Below, piece by piece: positions 9,954 through 19,182 of a stretch of 64,000 nucleotides of DNA. Position 1 is the first letter of the stretch; every line of letters begins with the position of its first letter. The stretch comes from Olsenella intestinalis (GTDB taxonomy: Bacteria; Actinomycetota; Coriobacteriia; Coriobacteriales; Atopobiaceae): assembly GCF_023276655.1 (NCBI RefSeq), contig NZ_JALGRK010000001.1:62001-126000 (forward strand), given 5' to 3'. A program made the position numbers and the translations under genes. The notes below the pieces were generated by a model. The model saw only the letters and a program-made list of their open reading frames with translations. It ran no database searches and was not told the DNA's origin.

Positions 9954-12900
9954 CTATCTCTTGATAGTGATGCGTTGGCACGTCGAGAAGTCCGCGTCAC
10001 CAAAGACATCAACGCATGCAAAAGTGACTCTCAGCAGACCTCTTGAGACCAGGGCCTCCTCGGCCTGCCTAGGCAGCTCGAATTCACGGGCCCCAGCCGG
10101 AATCGCAACGTCATCACACAAGACAATCTCGCGGTCGCCTCGAACCTTTGAGAAACGGGCAACCAGATCATAGTCGACGCCGCGCGAGAGCTCGAGCGAA
10201 CAGCCCCGCACGCCCGTCCTAAGGGAGCACTCGCCAAAGTTGAAGCCCGACACAACTGAACCTAGATCAAGCACGCAAGGAGGCTGTTTGGCAAGATGTT
10301 GCCCACACTCATAGTTGAGAACAAGTTGCAGTTTAATCGCGCGACCATCCCCCACCATGCCCGAACGCAAATCAGAAAACGGCGACACCCGATACCGAGA
10401 CGCAACGGGAAGCATCTTATAGAAGCACGGAATCTGCCCCAGCGAAAGATATGCCCCTCGCGAAGCCCTTCTCCCTTGGCAGCGAATTGTCACGTCCTTG
10501 CTATCGGCAGGCGCCTCCTGAAGATCGTACGCATCTGGAGCCACGCCACAGGAATCTCTTGTCACGGCTGGTCCGACGATGTCGATGCCCGCAAGGAAGA
10601 TGCTGGCCCTAACCTTCGCGATTTCCGCACCAACCTTCTTGGCGACCTCGACTGCTAGCCACTCGTCCGATAAAGGAGTCTCGACATGGACTGACCCTTT
10701 GGTCCAAGGCAGATTGGACGAGGCTCCACTACGAATCGCGCAGTCCTTCTTGACATCGATCCCGTAGCGCGCGACGACAGTGTCACTCCCATCCACCCGC
10801 GCGCTTTCGAGCGCAATGCGACGTATCGGAACGACGGAAAACCTGTAGTTGAGAACCAGTGCACCGGTTTTGCGATGGACAACCCTTAGCCTTCCATCGG
10901 CAACCAAATTGGGGATCATGCTCTGGTCGAGCCTGAGGCTAACAATTCCTACGTCATGTTCCCCCAGCTGTTCCTTATTCTTGCGTTTGACAGAAGTCTT
11001 CTGACCATCGCAGAGAAGCTCGACATCAAGCTGTTGGTAATCGAAGCCATCAACACGGCCCTCAATCGTTACCGAGGGCAGCGCGTCGTTGAATCCTTCC
11101 TTCCCGCTCCCATCATCAACGCGATAGCTTGGATAGAGGTCGGACCGACCCATGCCCTCGCCAATTACGCGGCTGCGGTCCACGGTCACGCGAAATCCCT
11201 CGCACCAGGCAGAGACCTGCGCGCCTTTGGAATCGCAAACCTCGCCGCAGCCCATGTCGTCCATCTCGAAGGTCTCAATGGAATGGCCGATACTCAGTTC
11301 GTTTCGGTTTAAGCGAACCATCCCGCTGCCAGGACGAATCTCAAAGCCCGGCGCCACAAGGCAATATACGGTCCTCTTCCGGCGCAAAGGACGCCTCTTT
11401 TGGCGCAGAACACCATCGCCCACAGACACGAACTCGTAGACGCCAGGGTGGTTTGCGCGGAAGGACTGCGTTGCAAAAAGCCTCCCAAGAGTCGACTCGT
11501 CCCCACCCGACAGCTCGACCTCGACGTCATACGCACGGGACGGCGCAAGCCTGACGTTAACCTCCTCGAGAACCGCAGACTCCACGCCATTGAGTACCTC
11601 TGCGCTCGCGACAACCTCACCATTGACCCTGTAGGTAACCATCCTGCCCGCGAACCGCCGTGGGAACCGCGCGCGTTCCCAGTGGATGCAAATGGGCTCC
11701 TCTTCGTCTTCTGGCGAAAGCCGAAGCTCCGCGTTCGGGAAGTAGACCAGACGAGAAAAGCGCGACTTGGACGAACCGCCCGCGGCCTTTGAGTCAAGGA
11801 CCGCCTTGAGCGCATTCATGGCCGCAGTCGGAAGCGCTCCGCTCGAGGCCATGATCGTATCGCCCGAACCCGTCGCGCTCGACAGCGCCGTCTCCGCAAC
11901 GGAAAGGGCGCTCACGAGCATCGGCCCCGTCACCTCAGGCACCTTGTGAATCAGGTTCTGCGCGGACCGATTCGCGAGATAGAAACCGCTGTGTTTGTCG
12001 TTTGCCAACCGAATGAGGTCAGCGGCGGTAGGATATGCCCCATCGGGTAGCCTGCCCTTCTGCATCCCTCTCACAAGGGGAATGATGAGACGCGACCAGA
12101 TGGATACCCAGTCAGACTCGGCGAGGCCGGCATGCAGCAGTGCAGTGTAGAAATACTGGTACTGTGTCTCTTCCTCGTTGTAGACGTTGAATCCCTTGTA
12201 CTTGATCCTGTCGTATACAAAGTGAGGAATGGCAACCCTGCTCGTTTGGTCCTTAATACCTAACTCGTCAAATGACGCATGCCAGACCGAGTCGCCAGTA
12301 AAGTTTCTCTGCACCGAATCAAGCATGTAGAGAAGAAATGCGTTTGGGGTCTCGGTTGTTAGACCTTTGGTCGCCTCGATAGACGAGCGAGCGGACGACC
12401 TCCTCTGCGCAGCGGCAAAGACGCCGCTGACGTCTTTTCTCAAATCGAAGATATCGGTTGCGATCAAGTCGAGAGCCTCTGCAACGAAGGCATCTTCGGC
12501 ATGATCGGCGACGATGTTGATGGCCCGCAAAGCCTTCTTCTCGAAACGCCTCAACTCGTCAGATTCATCGCAAAGAGGTAGTCGCCCGGAGCTGACCTCA
12601 CCCATTCTCTGTCCGTCTCGTCGTACCGTCGTTCTTGACGACCTGGGGACGCTAGCAATGACTGAATCCGCATTCCGTGTTCCACGAGCATTTACCACAG
12701 ACGCGCGATCGCCCATTTCCTGCCGACAATAACGCTCGGCGAACGCATCGGGGTTCTTGCGAAACGAATCCTTGAGACGGCTCACTTGATCAGCCGAGTC
12801 CACGCCGATTCGCTCGTCCAATTCCGCATCGCCTGATTCAAACACTTCGCCAAGTTCTTTGAAGCCAGCGGCGATCAGCTGCCTGCGCAGTGCGGCACCA

Positions 12901-12971
12901 ATTGCGAGAGACTTTATCGGAATATGCTGTAACTGCCCGTCGTCTTCGGGAACGTTCATGAAGCACATCAC
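9954..12971 (-). CDS. Large defence-associated protein with HhH/alpha-CTD-like N-terminus; possible DruH-like partner
   Basis: A 1005-aa protein with no named domain that I can identify firmly. The first 55 residues (IPIKSLAIGAALRRQLIAAG...) resemble a helix-hairpin-helix domain of the RNA polymerase alpha C-terminal type, a DNA-binding fold. Residues about 60-380 are mostly helical, and the rest alternates short beta strands like stacked Ig-like or sandwich domains. The start is uncertain: GTG 12971 or ATG 12968 lie behind GAGGAG, and ATG 12959 is also possible. It sits directly upstream of the DUF1998 helicase, the gene order of two-gene type III Druantia (DruH-DruE), so a DruH-like role is suggested by position and size, not by a motif. 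Confidence 0.6.
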   Translation of the reverse strand: MMCFMNVPEDDGQLQHIPIKSLAIGAALRRQLIAAGFKELGEVFESGDAELDERIGVDSADQVSRLKDSFRKNPDAFAERYCRQEMGDRASVVNARGTRNADSVIASVPRSSRTTVRRDGQRMGEVSSGRLPLCDESDELRRFEKKALRAINIVADHAEDAFVAEALDLIATDIFDLRKDVSGVFAAAQRRSSARSSIEATKGLTTETPNAFLLYMLDSVQRNFTGDSVWHASFDELGIKDQTSRVAIPHFVYDRIKYKGFNVYNEEETQYQYFYTALLHAGLAESDWVSIWSRLIIPLVRGMQKGRLPDGAYPTAADLIRLANDKHSGFYLANRSAQNLIHKVPEVTGPMLVSALSVAETALSSATGSGDTIMASSGALPTAAMNALKAVLDSKAAGGSSKSRFSRLVYFPNAELRLSPEDEEEPICIHWERARFPRRFAGRMVTYRVNGEVVASAEVLNGVESAVLEEVNVRLAPSRAYDVEVELSGGDESTLGRLFATQSFRANHPGVYEFVSVGDGVLRQKRRPLRRKRTVYCLVAPGFEIRPGSGMVRLNRNELSIGHSIETFEMDDMGCGEVCDSKGAQVSAWCEGFRVTVDRSRVIGEGMGRSDLYPSYRVDDGSGKEGFNDALPSVTIEGRVDGFDYQQLDVELLCDGQKTSVKRKNKEQLGEHDVGIVSLRLDQSMIPNLVADGRLRVVHRKTGALVLNYRFSVVPIRRIALESARVDGSDTVVARYGIDVKKDCAIRSGASSNLPWTKGSVHVETPLSDEWLAVEVAKKVGAEIAKVRASIFLAGIDIVGPAVTRDSCGVAPDAYDLQEAPADSKDVTIRCQGRRASRGAYLSLGQIPCFYKMLPVASRYRVSPFSDLRSGMVGDGRAIKLQLVLNYECGQHLAKQPPCVLDLGSVVSGFNFGECSLRTGVRGCSLELSRGVDYDLVARFSKVRGDREIVLCDDVAIPAGAREFELPRQAEEALVSRGLLRVTFACVDVFGDADFSTCQRITIKR

Positions 12972-13112
12972 CTCATAACTCCTCGAATCAGTTTACAACT
13001 GAACAGGAGTGCTCTCCGTCGGCATCAACAAGCGGATCGCGTGCATGTCGGCATATTGATAACCGCGTCACCTAAACGCGCAACGACATGTTGTCCTCAG
13101 CGTTTCTCCTCG

Positions 13113-13577
13113 TCAGGCTCGTATCCGATCGCACATCTCGACATCCCCGGCCATTACTTTAAGCCTTGAGAGCGAGACTTGATACTGACCGTTCTTCGGC
13201 CTGACCCTATTCCTAAACAAGTCCCATACAGGCTTGCCAGGGCCGTTATATATCTCAATGAACCTGCCTGCGCCATCGATTTTCAGAACGATCAGGTAGT
13301 CGGGGTTATCACTCAAAGCAACGCTATCGCGTTGGGTAACCTTAACCTGAACAAGTCGCCCATCAGAAGCCTTTCCATCATGCACGGGCTTGGACGAGGT
13401 AAAGAGCTTGATGCCGTACCTCTCTGCCGCATACACCTCACCAATACTTCCAATCAGATGTCCATCAACAGTGAAGTGGCGACCATGTTCGCCATAGTCT
13501 CGTTCCAGTTCCCCCACAATGTCATAAAGCCGACGGATAATATCTGCCAGATTTCGACCGCATGCAGGTTCTTCCAT
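13113..13577 (-). CDS. DUF6998-like protein with PD-(D/E)XK nuclease signature
   Basis: A 154-aa protein. It shows a restriction-endonuclease-like pattern: a Glu in GSIGEVYAAERYG near residue 50, then an Asp in SDGRLVQVKVT near residue 72 with the Q-x-K that usually carries the catalytic Lys. It is most like the DUF6998 family, which is linked to restriction systems. The start at 13577 follows GAGGTGGATGAC; the longer frame upstream overlaps mcrC and is rejected. It begins 13 bp after mcrC ends, so it is very probably translated from the mcrBC message. A 135-bp gap separates it from the 1005-aa gene. Confidence 0.6.
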   Translation of the reverse strand: MEEPACGRNLADIIRRLYDIVGELERDYGEHGRHFTVDGHLIGSIGEVYAAERYGIKLFTSSKPVHDGKASDGRLVQVKVTQRDSVALSDNPDYLIVLKIDGAGRFIEIYNGPGKPVWDLFRNRVRPKNGQYQVSLSRLKVMAGDVEMCDRIRA

Positions 13578-13590
13578 GTCATCCACCTCG

Positions 13591-14895
13591 TTACCCCGCA
13601 AGACTCTCGATAGTTGACAAGAGCTCTTCCGCACTCTTGGTCGCATCAGACAAATCAAAGAAGAACATGTCGACTTGTACGCCGTCGGCACTCACATGCC
13701 TACCCCTAGGCATCAAGCCCGCCGACACCCCCTTATGCCATGGATACAGGAGGACAACGTGCTGGCACTCCTCCCCTTCGGCACGATAGCGCTGCCCGTA
13801 TGCATACATCTGATGCATGTCCACAACAGACAGATCCCTAGGACCAGCAACACGCTTCCACTTGGTATCGAGCACGACATTGCGTCCGCTTGCACACGAG
13901 CAGAGAATGTCCGGGCGAAGAGCCACTCGCCTTCCCTCAAAGAGCCACTGTCCCCTGGCCTGCAGCTCAACGCGATTGACGCGCGCATCGCACACGGCCT
14001 TGCGCTTGAGCAACCTGCCAACGAAATCCTCGAAGACCCTCTCCATGGGGAACAGCAACGCCGTGGCCACGCTCTCGCCCTTGAACATCGAGAAGCTCTC
14101 TCCGCGCAGAAAGACGCGGCACCAGGCAATCAGGGTGTCGTAAGCCCTCGTCGTACGATCAACGACGCATCTTGCAAGGTCAGCATCAACGTTTGCGCAC
14201 CGACCGACTTCCTCGAACGCGGGAAGAAGCCGGGTGGCCCGCCTCACATTGTGGTTGTCTCTCGAGCTCCTTCGAAGATAAATCAGCGTCGCTTTAACAA
14301 GCCTGTTTTCAGGCCGGTCCGGCAGCAGCTCGTCATGAATGAGATTCGTCACGTGAGCCCTCGCGGCGCCCTTTCTGAACTCTCTGGAGAAGTCGATCTT
14401 GCCTCGAATAAAGCTCTCCTCTGACTCAACTGTCACGTAGGACGACCGGATGCCATGCCTCACGAGACTGGCAACCTCTTCCATAAACATGGAGACGAAG
14501 ACCTCGAACAGCGGCGTATTGCCAGTGGTTAGACCTGTTCTGTCGAAAGAGCGAAACGTAACGTCGGTCCCTAGCTCTTCGAGCATACGCGCGAAAATCT
14601 CGCGGTCCGTAAAGTGAGATCCACCCGCGATATCGATCTTGGGAAGCATCTCGACCTGCATGCCGTTACGAAGCTCAACCACGCCTACGTAGTTCTGCAG
14701 TTGAATAGCCTCTCCAATGCCACGGGGCGAACACAGTCGCATGAGCTCAAGCGGGCTGTCTCCCTCGCGATTCGCCAGAGAGAATTCGCGAAGCATGGCA
14801 AAGCTTTCCGCCCCAACGCAATGACAGCCTGCCCTGCCCTTATCCTCAGGGACGAGATACTCGTACTCTCGCACAACCACAGGCGCTTTGGACAT
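13591..14895 (-). CDS. mcrC: McrC-type nuclease subunit of type IV restriction system
   Basis: A 434-aa McrC-like protein that associates with the McrB NTPase and cleaves modified DNA. The C-terminal PD-(D/E)XK motif is visible near residues 330-345 (RPDIL, then VVLDTKWK), giving D...D-x-K. The N-terminal half matches the McrC family in length and pattern (VGVVELRNGMQVEMLPKI; FVSMFMEEVASLVRHG). It starts 3 bp after the stop of mcrB, so the subunits are translationally linked. Family assignment is firm; the DNA modification recognised is unknown. Confidence 0.88.
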   Translation of the reverse strand: MSKAPVVVREYEYLVPEDKGRAGCHCVGAESFAMLREFSLANREGDSPLELMRLCSPRGIGEAIQLQNYVGVVELRNGMQVEMLPKIDIAGGSHFTDREIFARMLEELGTDVTFRSFDRTGLTTGNTPLFEVFVSMFMEEVASLVRHGIRSSYVTVESEESFIRGKIDFSREFRKGAARAHVTNLIHDELLPDRPENRLVKATLIYLRRSSRDNHNVRRATRLLPAFEEVGRCANVDADLARCVVDRTTRAYDTLIAWCRVFLRGESFSMFKGESVATALLFPMERVFEDFVGRLLKRKAVCDARVNRVELQARGQWLFEGRRVALRPDILCSCASGRNVVLDTKWKRVAGPRDLSVVDMHQMYAYGQRYRAEGEECQHVVLLYPWHKGVSAGLMPRGRHVSADGVQVDMFFFDLSDATKSAEELLSTIESLAG

Positions 14896-14898
14896 GGC

Positions 14899-17800
14899 CT
14901 AGCCCTCTTGACCTGTCTGGTAGATGAGTGTGTATGCACCCGGGTCTCGTGGTGCCCTCTTCACTCGATACGCCCTGAGCCGATCATACTCAGCCACGTC
15001 ATCTCCCCAGAACACGTTTGTGCCATCGCTCTCCTTGATAAACTCGTCCGCCGCAGCACCAAGCACGGAACGAATCTTTCCGTAGTCGTCAAAGAAGTAC
15101 TCCTGAAGAAGGGGTATCAGCCTAGTCTCGAAGACCCTAGCCAGACGCTCGATTGACGGATCGCCCTTCAGGTCCATCAGATAAGCGTGGCCCAACGTGT
15201 GCTCGCGGTCGTACAGCAGCTCGATACGCTCGTTCATCACGGCAAGCAAACGCGCGACATTCACCCCCTCGATGTCGATTTCCTCGAGAAGACGGGGCTC
15301 GGGCATCACCTCAACGAATTCGAAGCGTCTCCGCAGCGCAGTGTCCATCAGTGCAATCGAGCGGTCTGCCGTGTTCATCGTTCCCAGCACGTACACATTG
15401 CTTGGCACGCTGAACGGATCGCCGGAATACGGGAGCTCAACACTCGTCTCCTCCGCTGCGCCCTTGCGCTTGCTCGGCTCTAGCAACGTGATGAGCTCTC
15501 CAAATACCTTGGATACGTTGCCCCTGTTTATCTCGTCGATAATGAAGACATAGGGCTTCGCGGGCTTTGACGTAGTTGCGCTGGTTTCGCCCATGCCCAT
15601 GGCCCCTAAGAGTCTCGAGGCGCTCACGCGTGAAAGCTCATAGACTGTCTGTAGCGTAAGCACCTTGCCGCCATTGATCGGCAGGAAATCGCTCTTGGGA
15701 ATAGAGCCGATCCACTGAGCCTTCCTCTTGCGCTTGGCGGCCGTCGCCCCCTCGTCCCATGCAAAGTCACTTGTCACAACCGCGACATCATACTGGGCGC
15801 TCGAGGCGCCAGGGATCACGACGAAATCACCTTGCCGCATCTCCTCTTGAAAGGCGTTGATTGCACGCTTGTTCATTTCACTGAGGCTCGTTGACCCATC
15901 TACGTCGTCAGGGCTCACCTCATCCCAGCCCATGCGAAGGCTGCCCTCAGCGCGACATTTCTCAAGCAGATCAGCCACGCTGCCTGTCTTTAATCCCATC
16001 TTCCAAACGCGCGGACGGGGATTGTCAGAAAACCTGGGTATGCCGCTCTCGACGGACGCGACAGCAACCACGTCCTCGGCCGTTTCGCAGAACTCGCGAA
16101 ATGCGCCCTTCTTCAGCTGATAGGTAACGTCACCCGTCTCCTCGTCGCATTCCGGGCGAAATCCCTCTATGAAGTCCTCGTAGCCATACGACTGGTGGAA
16201 GGTGACGAAACCAATACGTCCTTCGCCAACGAGTTCGTTATAGCGACCGAGCACCTCTTCGTAGCCATCACGATCCGCCATCGAATCAAGCACATTCTCG
16301 ACCTGAAGCCCATCGCAGATTGCCACGGCGTACGCACGCGTCTGATATGTCTTGCCCGTGCCAGGAGGGCCATACAGAATCATGTTTTTCGAGTACGCTT
16401 CCTCCATGCGCTCCTCCTCGCCCTCCCCATCCGACAAGCCATCTCCAGCAAGAAGTCCCCTCCAATTGGAATGCCACGCCTTCATGTAACGCGATGCATA
16501 GTGGGCAATGTCCTGAAGCATTAGGTGGTGATCAGGATCGACAGCACGCTGCTCCTTAGTAAGCGCGTCGTCATTCAACTCGACAAGCTCGGAGTCTTCC
16601 AGCAACTTTGGCAGCACGGCATCCGCGAGCCTTTCGTAGGCAAGCATCTTCGGAACAGAGCCACTTGGTAGCCTCACGTCAATGCATTCAGCAAAGTCCA
16701 TGCCCACGCTGGGCTTGAAGAAGTGATACCGATCAGGCCTCTCAAATGCGAGATAGAGACTCACAGCAGAAGGCGTTTGGTGACTATCCCCAAAAGGCCT
16801 CTCCGAAACCTCGTCATATTCGCGACGCACTGCCTCAACACCATCCACGAAGCCCGTATAAGCATCACGCAGCGAACGATCGGGTTCATACAACACTCTG
16901 AACGCATCACGTATGCCCTCAGGATCAAATTCTGTGAGCTTATAAAGGCGATCAAATGGATGGGAATGTCGATTGTCGAGAAGAGAGCCCTGGCCAGTCG
17001 CAGACAGCTTCAGCGCCGCACGAAGGCACTCGACAAACCTTTCGCCTTTGGCGTCAATATCCCAGTTGTCGCGATACGCTCGGGCGTAATCCCACTTGTA
17101 GGATTCACGGTCTTCTCCTCCGTTGCTCGCCACACGGAATCTTGGAAAGTCCTTCTTGTAGAGAGAGACAAGCCTGTCGAGGCGCTTTCCATTGAAAGAA
17201 AACCGTTTTCCCGCCGCTGGATCCTCAAGGAGCAGGTCGCCCTCCCCAAGCCCGGAGATGGCCGTCGCAAGCTCCGGGCGGAGCCGCCATTCAAACGCTC
17301 CATGCCCTGATTTCCTTGCATGGTTGCACACGCAGACCACAGGCCACCACTTACCATCAGCACCCCCTACGTCGCAGGGGCTCACGCCGAATCTCTCGCA
17401 GGCTCTCCTGCCGAAAGCCGAGACATTACTGCTGTAGAAGCTTGAGCCGCGTCCATAGTCGTCATCAAGTTCGGCACACGTCGCCCCCTTGGGATGTTTA
17501 GCAAGGCAGTGCAGCGCGGTGAGCATGGTGGTCGACGTCATACTCGAATCACGCAACAACTCGCCCCATTTGTCCGCAGGAATGCTGGGGTCATACTCAC
17601 TGGGCGCCGGCACCCATCCGCCTATCTCCCACGCGCGATATGACAGAGTCGGATAGGCATCAGTTGACTTCTTCCGGACCTCATCAAGCAACGCAAGGTA
17701 CTCCTCGCCAGAAAGCGAATCGGGAACACCGATGTCATAGCGGTTCAGCAAATAGGTTCGGGTATTGCTGTCGACGGGGAGAAAGACCTTGGGCCTTGCC

Positions 17801-18267
17801 CAATACAAGGCCATAGTCAGGCTGGCATCGCCCACGTTGCCTTGCGCACGGACCACGTCGAAGAGTCGCGTGAACTCAGCGCGAGCTTCATGGTTTCCGT
17901 CGGCATAGCTCAACGCGCAACGAAAAACCTGCCAGTTATGCCGTATCGTGTCGTCCCCGCCATCCCAGTAGCGCCAGCGAAGGGGGTTTCTAACAGGTAT
18001 GCCATGAAACTCGACAGGGGCAGTCGCGTTGACGCGCAGCCGATCGAGAATCACCCTTACGACTTCTTTTCGCGTCTCGAAGCTTCTTCTCTTACCGTTA
18101 AACACCGCGAAGAACGTGAGCGGATCCATAATGTCGTACGGCTCGCCGAGAACTTCGTTCACGATATCGCAGAGCTCATCTTGGTGATCCTCATAATCAA
18201 GAAGCGCCGTCGCAATTCCCTCATATGCCGAAATCCAGCTAAATGTAGGCATTCCCATATTCCTCAC
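14899..18267 (-). CDS. mcrB: McrB-type AAA+ NTPase subunit of type IV restriction system
   Basis: A 1122-aa McrB-like motor. The AAA+ core has Walker A GPPGTGKT near residue 634, Walker B IIDEINRGN near 907, and the McrB sensor/Arg-finger region NTADRSIALMDTALRRRF near 962. The first 600 residues, which in McrB proteins carry target recognition, are divergent: an N-terminal block resembling those of many Firmicutes McrB proteins, and a second block near 255-360 (YGRGSSFYSSNVSAFGRRA). No EVE or YTH domain is evident. I accept GTG 18267, preceded by GAGGGCGGAC, because the internal ATG at 18258 has a poorly spaced signal. It is the first intact gene of a five-gene same-strand set. Confidence 0.88.
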   Translation of the reverse strand: MRNMGMPTFSWISAYEGIATALLDYEDHQDELCDIVNEVLGEPYDIMDPLTFFAVFNGKRRSFETRKEVVRVILDRLRVNATAPVEFHGIPVRNPLRWRYWDGGDDTIRHNWQVFRCALSYADGNHEARAEFTRLFDVVRAQGNVGDASLTMALYWARPKVFLPVDSNTRTYLLNRYDIGVPDSLSGEEYLALLDEVRKKSTDAYPTLSYRAWEIGGWVPAPSEYDPSIPADKWGELLRDSSMTSTTMLTALHCLAKHPKGATCAELDDDYGRGSSFYSSNVSAFGRRACERFGVSPCDVGGADGKWWPVVCVCNHARKSGHGAFEWRLRPELATAISGLGEGDLLLEDPAAGKRFSFNGKRLDRLVSLYKKDFPRFRVASNGGEDRESYKWDYARAYRDNWDIDAKGERFVECLRAALKLSATGQGSLLDNRHSHPFDRLYKLTEFDPEGIRDAFRVLYEPDRSLRDAYTGFVDGVEAVRREYDEVSERPFGDSHQTPSAVSLYLAFERPDRYHFFKPSVGMDFAECIDVRLPSGSVPKMLAYERLADAVLPKLLEDSELVELNDDALTKEQRAVDPDHHLMLQDIAHYASRYMKAWHSNWRGLLAGDGLSDGEGEEERMEEAYSKNMILYGPPGTGKTYQTRAYAVAICDGLQVENVLDSMADRDGYEEVLGRYNELVGEGRIGFVTFHQSYGYEDFIEGFRPECDEETGDVTYQLKKGAFREFCETAEDVVAVASVESGIPRFSDNPRPRVWKMGLKTGSVADLLEKCRAEGSLRMGWDEVSPDDVDGSTSLSEMNKRAINAFQEEMRQGDFVVIPGASSAQYDVAVVTSDFAWDEGATAAKRKRKAQWIGSIPKSDFLPINGGKVLTLQTVYELSRVSASRLLGAMGMGETSATTSKPAKPYVFIIDEINRGNVSKVFGELITLLEPSKRKGAAEETSVELPYSGDPFSVPSNVYVLGTMNTADRSIALMDTALRRRFEFVEVMPEPRLLEEIDIEGVNVARLLAVMNERIELLYDREHTLGHAYLMDLKGDPSIERLARVFETRLIPLLQEYFFDDYGKIRSVLGAAADEFIKESDGTNVFWGDDVAEYDRLRAYRVKRAPRDPGAYTLIYQTGQEG

Positions 18268-18276
18268 CGTCCGCCC

Positions 18277-18651
18277 TCACCAGCAAACCCTTGTATATCG
18301 AGAACCACCACATTGAATGAATTGGGTTATCTTGCCAGTGTCGAATGACTGCCCCCCGAGACACACGTGCACACTCGCCGCTGTCGAAAGGCGTGACTTC
18401 AGCATGTCGTGAATCGAAGTGCTTTGGCGGAATGCCACCGCAAGCACATTGGCGGGAAGCGCCGACGCACCCGGAAACAAAACATCGGCAACGGCATCGC
18501 GCACGATTCCAATGCCCAGCTCATCGACGGACCCAGGCGCAGAAAGCGCCCTCAAAGCCGTGAGGGTTCGACTCCGTTCCTCAGGTGAGAAGTCTATCCA
18601 TCCAACCTGCACGCCGAGCATCACCGCCTTCGCCAGGACCAGTGACTCCAA
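18277..18651 (-). pseudogene. Truncated DUF6361-family gene
   Basis: About 45 residues near the start (GWIDFSPEERSRTL... DELGIGIVRDAVADVLFPG) match the conserved N-terminus of DUF6361 proteins, which are normally several hundred residues long. After FPGAS the sequence departs from the family and ends at 124 codons, ten bases before mcrB. I read this as a frameshifted or deleted remnant. DUF6361 genes are commonly found in defence islands, so this was probably once another island member. Confidence 0.6.
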
Positions 18652-18773
18652 TCATAGGCCGCCGAAGGACGCCATTCCTCTGCTCTCAGCTAAGTGGTCG
18701 GTGCAATCAAACGTCACACCATCTCGAAGTAATCGCCAATGAGCCTCCTTATCTCAACACTCCGGCATACACG

Positions 18774-19085
18774 CTACGAACAGGCGTAGCCCGTGACCTC
18801 AGCAGCTCGCCCCCGTATCGCCCTGAGCAACAGCGAAAGAACGCTGTAACTCACGGTTAGCCCTTCTTCTCTCCCTTCAAATGCGTAGCGCCAGTGCATG
18901 TAAGAGAGATCTAAATTATCCAAGGCTTCCTCTATTGGAACGGCCCATTTCTCTCTTACTCCCTCGTCATCACTTGTGAGGAAGTCGTACATCTGCTTTA
19001 TGCTTTTTTGATCGACCTGATTCTTGAGACCGTCTAACCGGCTACCTCCCAAAACACCCCTAGCCGCAAAGATCCAAATGACCAA
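18774..19085 (-). CDS. Hypothetical protein, possibly the tail of a larger defence gene
   Basis: A 103-aa frame with acidic, helical content (MYDFLTSDDEGVREKW... LDLSYMHWRYAFEG). The HWRYAFEG segment is reminiscent of HEPN-type helical proteins, but no Rx4-6H catalytic motif is seen. There is no obvious ribosome binding site, and it lies between the DUF6361 remnant and the divergent HNH gene, so it may itself be a remnant. Codon use is plausible for a real gene. Confidence 0.35.
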   Translation of the reverse strand: MVIWIFAARGVLGGSRLDGLKNQVDQKSIKQMYDFLTSDDEGVREKWAVPIEEALDNLDLSYMHWRYAFEGREEGLTVSYSVLSLLLRAIRGRAAEVTGYACS

Positions 19086-19182
19086 CTGATTCAGCCAACT
19101 CCGCTAGCCCAGAATACGCATGCTGCTCTGCACGAAGAAAACTAAAATTGATGCCGTCACCTCAAGGTCAAGGGGTCTTGGT

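Noticed and set aside
18560-18575. tRNA-like T-loop (GGTTCGACTCC)
   Set aside because: No acceptor stem or anticodon arm around it; it lies in the DUF6361 remnant. No tRNA was recognised elsewhere.
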